NCBI RefSeq assembly: GCF_003003235.1
Contig: NZ_PVUE01000011.1
Location: forward strand, 1 to 64,000
Length of the DNA: 64,000 nt
Direction of reading: 5' to 3'
From: Antricoccus suffuscus
GTDB lineage: Bacteria; Actinomycetota; Actinomycetes; Mycobacteriales; Antricoccaceae
The notes below the pieces were generated by a model that did not search any database, had not been told where the DNA came from, and was given only the letters and a program-made list of their open reading frames with translations. Positions 50,646 through 58,917 of the stretch are shown piece by piece. Position numbers and translations under genes: made by a program. Every line of letters begins with the position of its first letter. Position 1 is the stretch's first letter.

Positions 50646-51401
50646 TTATGAGTTCTCCTTGCGGAAGACCCTTGTGCCCCACCAGATCGCGAGCCCGAAC
50701 AGTACGACGGTCCACAGCGATCCCCACAACATCGAAGAAGTGAGGATGTCGCCGGCGAACGAGCCGCGCACGGCCGTGACGATGTGCTTGACCGGGATGA
50801 CGTCGCTCACGCGCTGCAGCCAGGTCGGACCTATTGTCATCGGCAACAGGATGCCCGACAGTAAAAGGATCGGCATCATCACCATGTTGAGCAGTGGCGC
50901 CATCACATCTTCGCTCTTGGTGGTCAGCGCGACCGCGTTCGACGAGGCCGCGCAAGCGGCGCCAATCAGCACCGTGAGCAGGAGCCCAAGTAGCAGGCCG
51001 CCGAACGACGCGCGCATGCCGAAGGCAAACCCGAGCCCGATCAGGATCACCGCCTGCACGGTCAGCTGCGTGACGTCGCGCAACATCCGGCCCATGAGTA
51101 ATGCGGTGCGGCTGGCAGGAGTGACTCGCTCGGCTTCCACGACGCCGTCCCGCCACTCACCGATGAGGCTGAACCCGGCAAACATTGCCCCGAAGATACC
51201 CAGCTGCACAAGCAATCCGGGCACGAAGAAGGTATATGCGTTGGTCGCGCCGAACTGGCCGACAAGCGGCTCGAGGAGCGGGCCGAAGAGCGCGAGATAG
51301 AGGATCGGCTGCATCATGCCGATGATGACCCAGGCGGGGTTGCGCAGGTTCATCCGAAGTTGGCGTCGATAGACGATGTAGGTCTGTCGCAGAAAGGTCA
51401 T
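50646..51401 (-). CDS. ABC-2 type drug exporter permease (DrrB-like)
   Basis: A 251-residue permease with six membrane helices. It opens with QTYIVYRRQLRMNLRNPAWVIIGMMQPILYLALFGPLLEPL, the DrrB/ABC2_membrane signature, and has GEWRDGVVEAERVTPASRTALLMGRMLRDV in the coupling loop. MMPILLLSGILLPMTIGPTWLQRVSDVIPVKHIVTAVRGSF follows near the end. It is paired with the ATPase gene just upstream (9 nt gap). The DrrAB class exports daunorubicin-like antibiotics, glycolipids or other lipophilic compounds. Confidence 0.88.
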   Translation of the reverse strand: MTFLRQTYIVYRRQLRMNLRNPAWVIIGMMQPILYLALFGPLLEPLVGQFGATNAYTFFVPGLLVQLGIFGAMFAGFSLIGEWRDGVVEAERVTPASRTALLMGRMLRDVTQLTVQAVILIGLGFAFGMRASFGGLLLGLLLTVLIGAACAASSNAVALTTKSEDVMAPLLNMVMMPILLLSGILLPMTIGPTWLQRVSDVIPVKHIVTAVRGSFAGDILTSSMLWGSLWTVVLFGLAIWWGTRVFRKENS

Positions 51402-51410
51402 GGTTGGCTC

Positions 51411-52385
51411 CTAGGCCTCGCGCAGTGAGCGGCCGGTCAGATTGAGGAAGACGTCGTCGAGGGTTGGTCGGCGTACCTCAATGGACACGAGCTCGATGCC
51501 GGCACGGTCGAGGTCGCGCAGCAGACCGGGCACGGCGGTTCCGGCATTTCGTAACCGCCCGCGTACGTCAACTCCATCGACTTCCACGTCCGTGGCACCA
51601 GGGATCGAGCCGAGCTTCTCGGCTGTGGTCGTCGTCCTGGCGTTGTCTTTGAGTTCCAGCTCGAGCAGATCTCCGGCGACGTTTGATTTGAGATTGTCTG
51701 CAGTGTCCGCGGCGACGATCTCGCCGTCGTCGATGATGAGGATCCGGTCGCTCAGCGCGTCGGCCTCGTCCAGATAGTGCGTCGTGAGAAACACCGTGCT
51801 GCCACGGTGTGTGCGTAGGTCTGAGATGTGAGTCCAGAGGTTGGCCCGAGCCTGCGGGTCGAGGCCGGTGGTCGGCTCGTCGAGGAAGACAAGCTTGGGA
51901 TCATGAGTCAGGCCCATCGCGATGTCCAGGCGCCTGCGCTGGCCACCGGACATCGTCTTGGGTTTGCGATTCCACATCCCGTCGAGATTGAGCTGCTCGA
52001 ACAATTCGCGTCCGCGCTGTTCGGCTTGCTTTTGACTGATGCCGTAGAGCATGCCGTGGTCCATGATCTCTTCACCCGCGCGTGCCTCGCCCGAGGTCGA
52101 GCCGCTCTGCGAGACGTAGCCGATGCTCTGGCGGACCTTGATCGGCTCGGTCGCCACGTCATATCCGGCGACGGTGGCCGTGCCTGCCGTCGGCTTGAGC
52201 AGCGTGGTGAGCATGCGAAGGGTGGTCGTCTTGCCGGCACCGTTAGGGCCAAGGAAGCCGACAATCTCGCCTTCCTCTACGTCGATGTCGACCCCGCGAA
52301 CGGCTTGTACGTCGACCTTCTCGCGCCCTCGCTTGGTGTGAAATGTCTGGGCAAGTCCGCGTGCGTGTATCAAGTCGTCTCCCAT
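51411..52385 (-). CDS. ABC-type drug exporter ATPase (DrrA-like)
   Basis: A 324-residue ATPase with a DrrA-type C-terminal domain. Walker A is GPNGAGKTT, the Q-loop SIGYVSQSGST, the signature MSGGQRRRLDIAMGL and Walker B LVFLDEPTTGLDPQARA. The tail ends RRPTLDDVFLNLTGRSLREA, the conserved LDDVFL motif of DrrA. It energises the adjoining permease. A consensus promoter with a stable hairpin at the transcript start lies directly before the ATG, and no Shine-Dalgarno is evident. Expression may therefore be controlled by a repressor at the inverted repeat or by RNA structure. Confidence 0.9.
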   Translation of the reverse strand: MGDDLIHARGLAQTFHTKRGREKVDVQAVRGVDIDVEEGEIVGFLGPNGAGKTTTLRMLTTLLKPTAGTATVAGYDVATEPIKVRQSIGYVSQSGSTSGEARAGEEIMDHGMLYGISQKQAEQRGRELFEQLNLDGMWNRKPKTMSGGQRRRLDIAMGLTHDPKLVFLDEPTTGLDPQARANLWTHISDLRTHRGSTVFLTTHYLDEADALSDRILIIDDGEIVAADTADNLKSNVAGDLLELELKDNARTTTTAEKLGSIPGATDVEVDGVDVRGRLRNAGTAVPGLLRDLDRAGIELVSIEVRRPTLDDVFLNLTGRSLREA

Positions 52386-52389
52386 GAGA

Positions 52390-52427
52390 GGGCGGCCCGA
52401 TACGGGAGAAGCCCACGCGGGCCGCCC
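52390..52427. promoter_or_regulatory. GC-rich inverted repeat abutting the DrrA-like start codon
   Basis: GGGCGGCCCG (52390-52399) and CGGGCCGCCC (52418-52427) are perfect 10-bp inverted arms with an 18-nt gap. On the minus strand the repeat spans from about the transcription start to 4 nt before the ATG at 52385. It could be a repressor operator or a hairpin that controls initiation. It could also end transcription of the upstream MBL gene. Confidence 0.6.
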
Positions 52428-52431
52428 GATA

Positions 52432-52460
52432 ATTATTCAGAGGCGGCTCGCCGGTGTCAA
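52432..52460 (-). promoter_or_regulatory. Consensus sigma70-type promoter of the DrrAB-like operon
   Basis: On the minus strand TTGACA (52460-52455) is followed by 17 nt and AATAAT (52437-52432). Transcription should begin near 52425, inside the following inverted repeat. This is the best housekeeping-type promoter I found. Confidence 0.75.
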
Positions 52461-52474
52461 AGCATTAGTGCCGG

Positions 52475-53098
52475 CTACTCGGCCTTTTCGTCCGGTACGT
52501 TGTCCAGCTCGTCCGCGACCGTGGTGTCAGGACCGTGCCCGGTGTGTACGACGGTCTCCGGCGGGAGCGTAAACAGTCGCGAACGGATCGAAGAGACGAT
52601 CATCGGGTAGTCGCTGTAGGAGCGACCGGTCGCTCCCGGACCGCCGTTGAACAGCGTGTCGCCAGTGAACACGCAGCCTAGATCCTTGCTGTAGAGGCAT
52701 ATCGCGCCGGGCGCGTGGCCCGGTGTGTGCAAGATCGTGAGCGTCGTACCAGCGACCTTGATCTGCTGTCCGTGGGCCAGATCATCGTCCGGGACGGTGT
52801 CGGGATGGCGCATGCGCCACAGCACGTCGTCGTCCGGGTGGATCCAGATCGGTGCGCCAGTCTTGTCCCGCAGTGCCGGCGCCGCATCGATATGGTCATC
52901 ATGACCGTGCGTGCAGACGATGGCGATCGTCTTGCGATCGCCGATCTGCGCAGCGATGGCATCTGCGTCGTGCGCGGCGTCGATCACGATTACCTCGGAG
53001 TCGTCGCCGACGATCCAGACGTTGTTGTCGACGTCCCACGTGCCGCCGTCGAGGCTGAAGGTTCCGGATGTGACGAGGTGTTCGACTCGAGCTGTCAT
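52475..53098 (-). CDS. MBL-fold hydrolase linked to mycothiol-dependent formaldehyde oxidation
   Basis: A 207-residue metallo-beta-lactamase-fold protein from ATG 53098. The dinuclear metal motif H-x-H-x-D-H is His64, His66, Asp68 and His69 in THGHDDHID, with further ligands in [20 protein letters not shown] and [10 protein letters not shown]. The overall type is glyoxalase II-like. It overlaps the mscR stop by ATGA. The same pair occurs in mycobacteria as I recall (Rv2259/Rv2260). It probably hydrolyses the S-formylmycothiol made by the dehydrogenase, releasing formate and mycothiol, but that activity is inferred from context. Confidence 0.85.
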   Translation of the reverse strand: MTARVEHLVTSGTFSLDGGTWDVDNNVWIVGDDSEVIVIDAAHDADAIAAQIGDRKTIAIVCTHGHDDHIDAAPALRDKTGAPIWIHPDDDVLWRMRHPDTVPDDDLAHGQQIKVAGTTLTILHTPGHAPGAICLYSKDLGCVFTGDTLFNGGPGATGRSYSDYPMIVSSIRSRLFTLPPETVVHTGHGPDTTVADELDNVPDEKAE

Positions 53099-54183
53099 TT
53101 CATGATCACTACGGAGCGGAGTACGTCGCCGTCGTGCATCTTGGTGAACGCGGACTCGATATCGTCGATGCCGATCCGCTCGCTGACAAATGCGTCGAGG
53201 TTGAACTTGCCCTGCTGATAGAGGTCGACGAGCATCGGGAAGTCCCTGCTGGGCAGGCAATCGCCGTACCACGAGGACTTCAGGGAGCCGCCGCGTCCGA
53301 AGAACTCCTGGAACGGCATCTCGATCCGCATCTCCGGAGTCGGCACGCCAACGAGTACGACGGTGCCGGCGAGGTCGCGCGCGTAGAACGCTGTCTTCCA
53401 CGTCTCGGGACGGCCGACCGCGTCGATGACGACGTCCGCGCCGAACCCTCCGGTGAGTTCCTGAATCGCCTCGACCGCGTCGCGTTCTTTCGAGTTGACC
53501 GTGTGCGTGGCGCCGAACTGTTTGGCCCATTCCAGCTTGCGGTCCTCGACGTCAACCGCGATGACCTTGGCCGCTCCCGCGAGCGACGCGCCGGCGATAG
53601 CCGCATCGCCGACGCCGCCGCAGCCGATGACGGCGACGCTCATGCCGCGGGTGACCTTGCCGGTGTTGATTGCCGCGCCGACGCCGGCCATGACACCGCA
53701 GCCGAGCAGTCCGACGGCGGCCGGATCAGCGTTGGGGTCGACCTTGGTGCACTGGCCGGCCGCGACGAGCGTCTTCTCGATGAAGGCGCCGATACCAAGC
53801 GCGGGGGACAGTTCGGTCCCGTCCTTCAGGGTCATCTTCTGCGTGGCGTTGTGAGTGTTGAAGCAGTTCCACTGCTCGCCGCGCAGGCAGGCCCGGCACT
53901 CGCCGCAGATGGCCCGCCAGTTGAGGATCACGAAGTCGCCCGGCGCCACGTCGGTGACGTCATTGCCGACCGCTTCGACAATGCCCGCGGCCTCATGCCC
54001 GAGAAGGAAGGGGAAGTCATCGTTGATGCCACCCTCGCGGTAGTGCAGATCGGTATGGCAGACGCCGCACGCCTGGATCTTGACCAGCGCCTCGCCGGGC
54101 CCCGGGTCTGGCACGATGACGTTCTCGACGCTGACCGCTTGGCCCTTGCCTCGTGCAATGACACCCTTGACCGTGCTTGGCAT
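53095..54183 (-). CDS. mscR: S-(hydroxymethyl)mycothiol dehydrogenase (mycothiol-dependent formaldehyde dehydrogenase)
   Basis: A 362-residue zinc-dependent medium-chain alcohol dehydrogenase. The catalytic zinc ligands are Cys39 and His63 ([15 protein letters not shown]). The structural zinc is held by Cys93, Cys96, Cys99 and Cys107. The NAD motif is [46 protein letters not shown] is typical of the mycothiol-dependent enzymes (MscR/AdhE2), which also reduce S-nitrosomycothiol. The downstream overlapping MBL gene supports the assignment. This gene is a good marker that the host makes mycothiol. GAGGAG precedes the ATG. An inverted repeat lies in the leader. Confidence 0.9.
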   Translation of the reverse strand: MPSTVKGVIARGKGQAVSVENVIVPDPGPGEALVKIQACGVCHTDLHYREGGINDDFPFLLGHEAAGIVEAVGNDVTDVAPGDFVILNWRAICGECRACLRGEQWNCFNTHNATQKMTLKDGTELSPALGIGAFIEKTLVAAGQCTKVDPNADPAAVGLLGCGVMAGVGAAINTGKVTRGMSVAVIGCGGVGDAAIAGASLAGAAKVIAVDVEDRKLEWAKQFGATHTVNSKERDAVEAIQELTGGFGADVVIDAVGRPETWKTAFYARDLAGTVVLVGVPTPEMRIEMPFQEFFGRGGSLKSSWYGDCLPSRDFPMLVDLYQQGKFNLDAFVSERIGIDDIESAFTKMHDGDVLRSVVIMK

Positions 54184-54224
54184 TGAGTCTCCTCTTGTGA
54201 GTGGTATGAAGGATTGCCGGTGGC

Positions 54225-54256
54225 GTGCTGACCGTGACGTCCAGTGTGGTCAGCAC
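54225..54256. promoter_or_regulatory. Inverted repeat in the mscR leader
   Basis: GTGCTGACC (54225-54233) and GGTCAGCAC (54248-54256) are perfect 9-bp inverted arms with a 14-nt gap. A TAGACT hexamer on the minus strand at 54273-54268 would place the start of transcription just ahead of the repeat. It may be an operator for a formaldehyde- or thiol-responsive regulator, or an RNA hairpin. Confidence 0.45.
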
Positions 54257-54381
54257 CTAGCGGGGAGTCTAATGTGCTCTCGCCAACAAAGGAGTCGCCC
54301 GCCGTGGTGATTATGCGAGAATTATATAGAATTTAAGGTTTTCGACTGGAGCCTTTCCGGTCGCGGTGAGGAGAGAACAGC

Positions 54382-55533
54382 ATGGACGATAAGGATTTCG
54401 ACGAGATCTTGGGTGCGGTCCGGACGTTCGTCCGCGAGGTCGTCGTACCAGCCGAGGACGAGATCGAGGCCAAGGACGAAGTCCCGATGACCATTCGCCA
54501 GCAGGCGAAGGACATGGGTCTGTGGGGTTTTGCGATCCCGGAGGAGTACGGCGGCCTCGGTCTGAGCATGACCCAGGAGGTACGTCTGTATCTCGAGCTC
54601 GGCTGGACCACGCCATCGTTCCGCTCGATGTTCGGCACGAATAACGGCATCGCCGGTCAGGTGCTGGTGAAGGCCGGCACCGAAGAGCAGAAGAAGAGCT
54701 GGCTGCCGCGACTCGCATCGGGCGAAGTCACCGCGTCGTTCGCGCTCACCGAACCAGAGGCCGGCTCCGACCCAAGCACCCTCCGTACGACAGCTAAGCG
54801 CGAGGGCGACGAATGGGTCATCAACGGCGGCAAGACGTTCATCACCAATGCGGCGTACTCGCAGGTGCTGATGGTCTTTGCGCGCAGCAATGACCAGGCC
54901 GGCAGCCGCGGGATAGCGGTCTTCCTCGTGCCCACCGACACACCCGGCGTCACGGTCGCTCCGCACGACCTGAAGATGGGCCAGATGGGCTCCTGGACGT
55001 CCGACATCAATTTCGACGACGTGCGGATACCACTCGAGAATCTGATCGGCGGCGACGAGGCGATCGGCTTCCCGACCGCAATGAAGTCACTGCAGCAGGG
55101 TCGCGTAACAATCGCCGCGCTGTGCGCAGGACTGTCCGCCCGGCTCGTCCACGAGAGCGCGAAGTACGCCGCAGAGCGCCATCAGTCCGGACACGCGATC
55201 GCCGAGTTCCAGCTGATCCAAGGCCTGATCGCAGACTCCGAGACCGAGGCGTACGCCACGAAGGCAATGGTTCTGCAGGCCGCGAAGGACTGGGACGAAG
55301 ACGTCGATCGGCGCAAGGCGCCGTCGATCGTCAAGTACTTCGCGTCCGAGGCGGTCAACCGGATCGCCGACCGCGCCGTACAGATCCACGGCGGCAGTGG
55401 CTACATGCGCGGGGTCGCCGTTGAGCGCTTCTACCGCGACGTGAGGTTGTTCCGTATCTATGAAGGCACCAGCCAGATCCAGCAGGTCGTCATCGCGAAA
55501 AACACGCTGCGCCCCTACCGCGAGGCCAATTAA
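54382..55533 (+). CDS. Acyl-CoA dehydrogenase
   Basis: A 383-residue FAD enzyme with the three-domain fold. The N-terminal helices are DFDEILGAVRTFVREVVVPAEDEIEAKDEVP. FAD binding involves ASFALTEPEAGSDPSTLRT and WVINGGKTFITNAAYSQVLMVFARS. The C-terminal domain has QIHGGSGYMRGVAVERFYRDVRLFRIYEGTSQIQQVVIAKNTL, where the Glu of YEGTSQ is the expected catalytic base. It introduces a 2,3-double bond in an acyl-CoA and passes electrons to ETF. The chain-length preference cannot be read. It is divergent from mscR. Confidence 0.9.
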   Translation: MDDKDFDEILGAVRTFVREVVVPAEDEIEAKDEVPMTIRQQAKDMGLWGFAIPEEYGGLGLSMTQEVRLYLELGWTTPSFRSMFGTNNGIAGQVLVKAGTEEQKKSWLPRLASGEVTASFALTEPEAGSDPSTLRTTAKREGDEWVINGGKTFITNAAYSQVLMVFARSNDQAGSRGIAVFLVPTDTPGVTVAPHDLKMGQMGSWTSDINFDDVRIPLENLIGGDEAIGFPTAMKSLQQGRVTIAALCAGLSARLVHESAKYAAERHQSGHAIAEFQLIQGLIADSETEAYATKAMVLQAAKDWDEDVDRRKAPSIVKYFASEAVNRIADRAVQIHGGSGYMRGVAVERFYRDVRLFRIYEGTSQIQQVVIAKNTLRPYREAN

Positions 55534-55596
55534 GCGAGATGTGGTCGGGCGTATGTTGGTGGGTGCTTACCGGACGGTTGAGGTGGGGTAAATCTG

Positions 55597-56364
55597 ATGG
55601 GTAAATTGCTGGTCACCGGGGCTACCGGGACGCTCGGTACGCCGATCGTCACGCGACTGCTCGACCTTGGACATGAGGTGCGTGCGGCCAGCCGCAGCGC
55701 GCCGCACAACACGGCCGGGATCGGCGGCAAGTTTCCCTACCGAATCGACTTCGCGACCGCCACCCCGACCGAGGTCGAGGCTGCCGTCGACGGGATGGAC
55801 ACGGTCATCCACTGCGCGACCTCGGGTCGTAGCAAACGCGACGTCGAGATGACTCGGGCTCTCGTAGCGGCGGCGACTGCTAAGGCCGCACACTTCGTCT
55901 ACATCTCGATTGTTGGGATCGACGACATCCCGCTCGGCTACTACAAGGGTAAGGCCGCCGCGGAGCGGGTGATCGCCCGGTCGGACGTGTCGTGGTCGAT
56001 TCTGCGGACCACCCAGTTCCACAACTTAGTCGCTTCGATGTGCGCTGGGATCGCCCGGATACCGGCGATCGCGCCGATTCCCAAAGGCGTTTCGTTCCAG
56101 CCGATCGCGGTCGGCGAGGTCGCGGACCGGTTGGTCGAGATCGCCACTGGGCCGGCGATCGGGCGGGCGACGGACATGGGTGGACCGGAGGTCGGGCGGC
56201 TGCACGAGTTCTTCGGCGCGTGGGCCGCGCACAACGGCGTACGACGCAGGGCCGTGTCGGTCCCGTTACCTGGAGCGGTCGGAAAGGCGCTGCGGCAGGG
56301 CGGCAATCTCGCTCCCGACCACGCCGTCGGCAGTGGCACGTTCGCGCAGTTCCTCGCCGAGTAA
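55597..56364 (+). CDS. NAD(P)-binding NmrA-like oxidoreductase
   Basis: A 255-residue atypical short-chain dehydrogenase. The nucleotide motif GATGTLGTPIVTRLLDLGHEVRAASR spans residues 7-32. VDGMDTVIHCATSGR, FVYISIVGIDDIPLGYYKGKAAAERVI and WSILRTTQFHN follow the NmrA/SDR_a5 pattern. The usual Tyr-x3-Lys is present as YYKGK with altered spacing. Such proteins may be redox sensors or reductases; the substrate is unknown. It ends near a palindromic dispersed repeat that separates it from the convergent hutI. Confidence 0.82.
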   Translation: MGKLLVTGATGTLGTPIVTRLLDLGHEVRAASRSAPHNTAGIGGKFPYRIDFATATPTEVEAAVDGMDTVIHCATSGRSKRDVEMTRALVAAATAKAAHFVYISIVGIDDIPLGYYKGKAAAERVIARSDVSWSILRTTQFHNLVASMCAGIARIPAIAPIPKGVSFQPIAVGEVADRLVEIATGPAIGRATDMGGPEVGRLHEFFGAWAAHNGVRRRAVSVPLPGAVGKALRQGGNLAPDHAVGSGTFAQFLAE

Positions 56365-56380
56365 CGCCGCTCACCGCCTC

Positions 56381-56442
56381 GTGTCATCATTTGTCCACTT
56401 GTGTCACCGACCTCGGTGACACAAGGGCATGGTTGATGACAC
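56381..56442. repeat. Dispersed palindromic repeat, copy B
   Basis: A nested palindrome between the convergent NmrA-like and hutI genes. The outer arms GTGTCATCA (56381-56389) and TGATGACAC (56434-56442) are perfect. The inner palindrome at 56398-56425 has 13-bp perfect arms (CTTGTGTCACCGA and its complement) around CC. The right half matches copy A at 28911-28958 except for about six bases. It abuts the hutI stop at 56453, so transcripts of both genes could end in this hairpin. Confidence 0.8.
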
Positions 56443-56452
56443 AAGCGAACGG

Positions 56453-57598
56453 CTAGAGCACCGAGCCGATCAGCTGTACTCCGGGTCGGTACGCGAGATG
56501 CACATAGCTGGGTGCATTGATCGCGACCAGGTCGGCATTCGCGCCCACCCGCACTGCACCGATGTCATCCCGCCTCAGCGCGCGTGCACCGCCGGCGGTC
56601 GCGGACCACATAGCCTCTGCGGGAGTCATTTTCATGTCCCTGACGGCGATTGCGATGCAGAACGGCATGCTCGAGGTGTACGACGAGCCGGGGTTGCAGT
56701 CCGTCGCCAATGCCACGGTCGCGCCTGCGTCGATCAGCCGGCGGGCATCCGGGTAGTTGGCGCGGGTGGAAAATTCCGCGCCTGGCAATAGCGTCGCGAC
56801 AGTGGTCGAACCGGCCAGCGCCTCGATATCGGCGTCACTCAAGTGCGTGCAGTGGTCGGCGCTCGCGGCGTCGACCTCGACGGCAAGCTGTACGCCGGGA
56901 CCAGATTCGAGTTGGTTAGCGTGCAGGCGCGGAAGGAGCCCGCGTTGCATTCCCGCGCGCAGCACCGCACGCGCTTGGTCGGCGTCGAAGGCGCCCCGGT
57001 CGCAGAAGACGTCGACCCACTTCGCATGCGGGGCGCACGCGTCGAGCATCGCACCGCACACGAGGTCGACGTAGCGGTCGGAATTGTCCGCGTACTCCGG
57101 AGGTACGACGTGGGCGCCGAGGAAGGTCGTCTCCGCGGTCAGCTCGCGCGCGATCTGCACGCTGCGTGCTTCGTTAGCCACATCCAGTCCGTAGCCGGAC
57201 TTGATTTCCACAGTGGTGGTGCCGTGCCGCCGCATCTCGGCGACGAGATCCGTTGCGCGGAGGCGAAGCTCGTCGTCCGAGGCCGACCGGGTCGCGGCCA
57301 CGGTCGTCTTGATTCCGCCGGCGCTGTAGGCCGCACCGCTCATCCGGGCGGCGAACTCGGCCGTCCGGTCGCCGGCAAAGATGAGGTGCGAGTGGCTGTC
57401 GACGAATCCGGGAATCACGCACCGCCCGTCGAGATCGACGCGTTCGTCCGCGGCCGGTGACTTGGCGCTCGAGCCGACCCAGACGATGACCCCGTTGTCG
57501 ATAACGACTGCGGCATCGACGATCTCACCGGTAAGACCGTCACCGGCGGACGGGTCATTGGTGACGAGGAGGCTGATGTTGGCCAGAAGGGTGCTCAC
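56453..57598 (-). CDS. hutI: Imidazolonepropionase
   Basis: A 381-residue amidohydrolase-superfamily enzyme. The metal-binding H-x-H is in [18 protein letters not shown]. Other landmarks are [61 protein letters not shown] and the metal Asp region [18 protein letters not shown]. It opens imidazolone-5-propionate to N-formimino-L-glutamate, the third step of histidine degradation. Its ATG overlaps the hutF stop by 4 nt. It is the last gene of the hut operon. Confidence 0.94.
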   Translation of the reverse strand: MSTLLANISLLVTNDPSAGDGLTGEIVDAAVVIDNGVIVWVGSSAKSPAADERVDLDGRCVIPGFVDSHSHLIFAGDRTAEFAARMSGAAYSAGGIKTTVAATRSASDDELRLRATDLVAEMRRHGTTTVEIKSGYGLDVANEARSVQIARELTAETTFLGAHVVPPEYADNSDRYVDLVCGAMLDACAPHAKWVDVFCDRGAFDADQARAVLRAGMQRGLLPRLHANQLESGPGVQLAVEVDAASADHCTHLSDADIEALAGSTTVATLLPGAEFSTRANYPDARRLIDAGATVALATDCNPGSSYTSSMPFCIAIAVRDMKMTPAEAMWSATAGGARALRRDDIGAVRVGANADLVAINAPSYVHLAYRPGVQLIGSVL

Positions 57599-58917
57599 TG
57601 CAGCGCCTCAATCGACGCGGACAACGAGCCCGGTACGTCGTCGATCAACTGGTGTGCCCGGTCAACGACGATGGCCCGCCCGTCGACGAGTACGTCGGTG
57701 ACATCCGCTGCGGAGGCGGCAAAGATGGCCGTCTCCAGCGCGCTGTCCGGTGCCGCGCCCGCCGTACGTACCGAGCCCAATGACAGCGCGACCAGGTCTG
57801 CGCGCGCACCGACCTCGATCGTGCCGGTGTCATGCCAACCTAGAGAGGCATGGCCGGCGCGGGTCGCGGCGCCGAGTAGTTCGGCCGCGGAGAAATGGCC
57901 GCGCTGCTGGGTGTCGAGCCGCGCGTTGAGCTCCACCGCGCGCGCCTCTTCGAGGATATCGATGACAGCGTGGCTGTCCGATCCCAGTGATAGCGGCGAT
58001 CCCAGATCAAAGAGCGCCCTGGCCGGGCCGATACCATCGGCGAGGTCGCGTTCGGTGGTGGGGCAGAAGCATGCCGTCGTGTGGGTCGTGCCGAGAAGTC
58101 TGAGGTCCTCGGCTTGCAGATGTGTCGCGTGCACCGCGCTCGTGCGACTGCCGAGGGCGCCCGCTTCGTGCAGCACCTCGGTCGGAGTGTGTCCGTAGTG
58201 CGCGAGGCACTGGTCGTTTTCTGCGACCTGTTCGGACAGATGGACATGCAGCGGCGCGTCGTGGACGGTTGCCCACCGGGCGACCGTGGGGATCTGCTCG
58301 GCCGGTACGCCGCGCACGGAGTGCACAGCCGCACCAATGCGCGCGTAATCGTTGCCGCGCAGCGCATCCACGCGTAACGCCCACTGTTCGGCGTCGACAT
58401 CGCTGAACCGCAGCTGAGTCCCTTCCAGTGGTACGCCGAACCCACCGGCGACGTAGCACGTGTCCAGCAGCGTGATCCGGATTCCGGCAGCGTGGGCAGC
58501 CTGAATCAGCGCCTTACCCATGGCATTCTCGTCGCCGTACGACGTGCCGTCGGGCAAATGGTGCAGATAGTGGAACTCGCCGACGCAGGTAATTCCGGCA
58601 AGCGCCATCTCCGCGAATGTCGCCGTAGCCAATGCCAAGTAGCTGTCTGGGTTGAGAGTGGCGGCGACGGCGTACATCTGCTCGCGCCAGGTCCAGAATG
58701 ACCCGTGCCCGCGCTGGGTGCGCCCGCGCAACGCCCGGTGGAAGGCATGCGAATGGGCGTTGGCCAGTCCCGGTATGACCAGACCGTGGATATTCCGCGC
58801 GCCGGCGACCGTCGCGGAACCGACCGCGGTGATTGCGCCGTCGGCGTACTCGATGGTGACGTCATGAAGCACGCGGTCACCGATAACGGCGTGCTCGCAG
58901 CGCCACGCCCCGTTCAC
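57595..58917 (-). CDS. hutF: Formimidoylglutamate deiminase
   Basis: A 440-residue amidohydrolase with the metal motif in [40 protein letters not shown], the hallmark start of Hut[28 protein letters not shown] and [17 protein letters not shown] hold further active-site residues. [49 protein letters not shown] ends the barrel. It removes ammonia from N-formimino-glutamate to give N-formyl-glutamate. Its presence shows that the pathway runs by the two-step HutF route. The start overlaps the upstream amidohydrolase gene and the stop overlaps hutI. Confidence 0.93.
   Translation of the reverse strand: MNGAWRCEHAVIGDRVLHDVTIEYADGAITAVGSATVAGARNIHGLVIPGLANAHSHAFHRALRGRTQRGHGSFWTWREQMYAVAATLNPDSYLALATATFAEMALAGITCVGEFHYLHHLPDGTSYGDENAMGKALIQAAHAAGIRITLLDTCYVAGGFGVPLEGTQLRFSDVDAEQWALRVDALRGNDYARIGAAVHSVRGVPAEQIPTVARWATVHDAPLHVHLSEQVAENDQCLAHYGHTPTEVLHEAGALGSRTSAVHATHLQAEDLRLLGTTHTTACFCPTTERDLADGIGPARALFDLGSPLSLGSDSHAVIDILEEARAVELNARLDTQQRGHFSAAELLGAATRAGHASLGWHDTGTIEVGARADLVALSLGSVRTAGAAPDSALETAIFAASAADVTDVLVDGRAIVVDRAHQLIDDVPGSLSASIEALQ

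Noticed and set aside
53134-54186. 350-residue plus-strand reading frame antisense to mscR
   Set aside because: The composition is typical of antisense GC-rich shadow frames and the opposite strand encodes an intact zinc dehydrogenase with all ligands.
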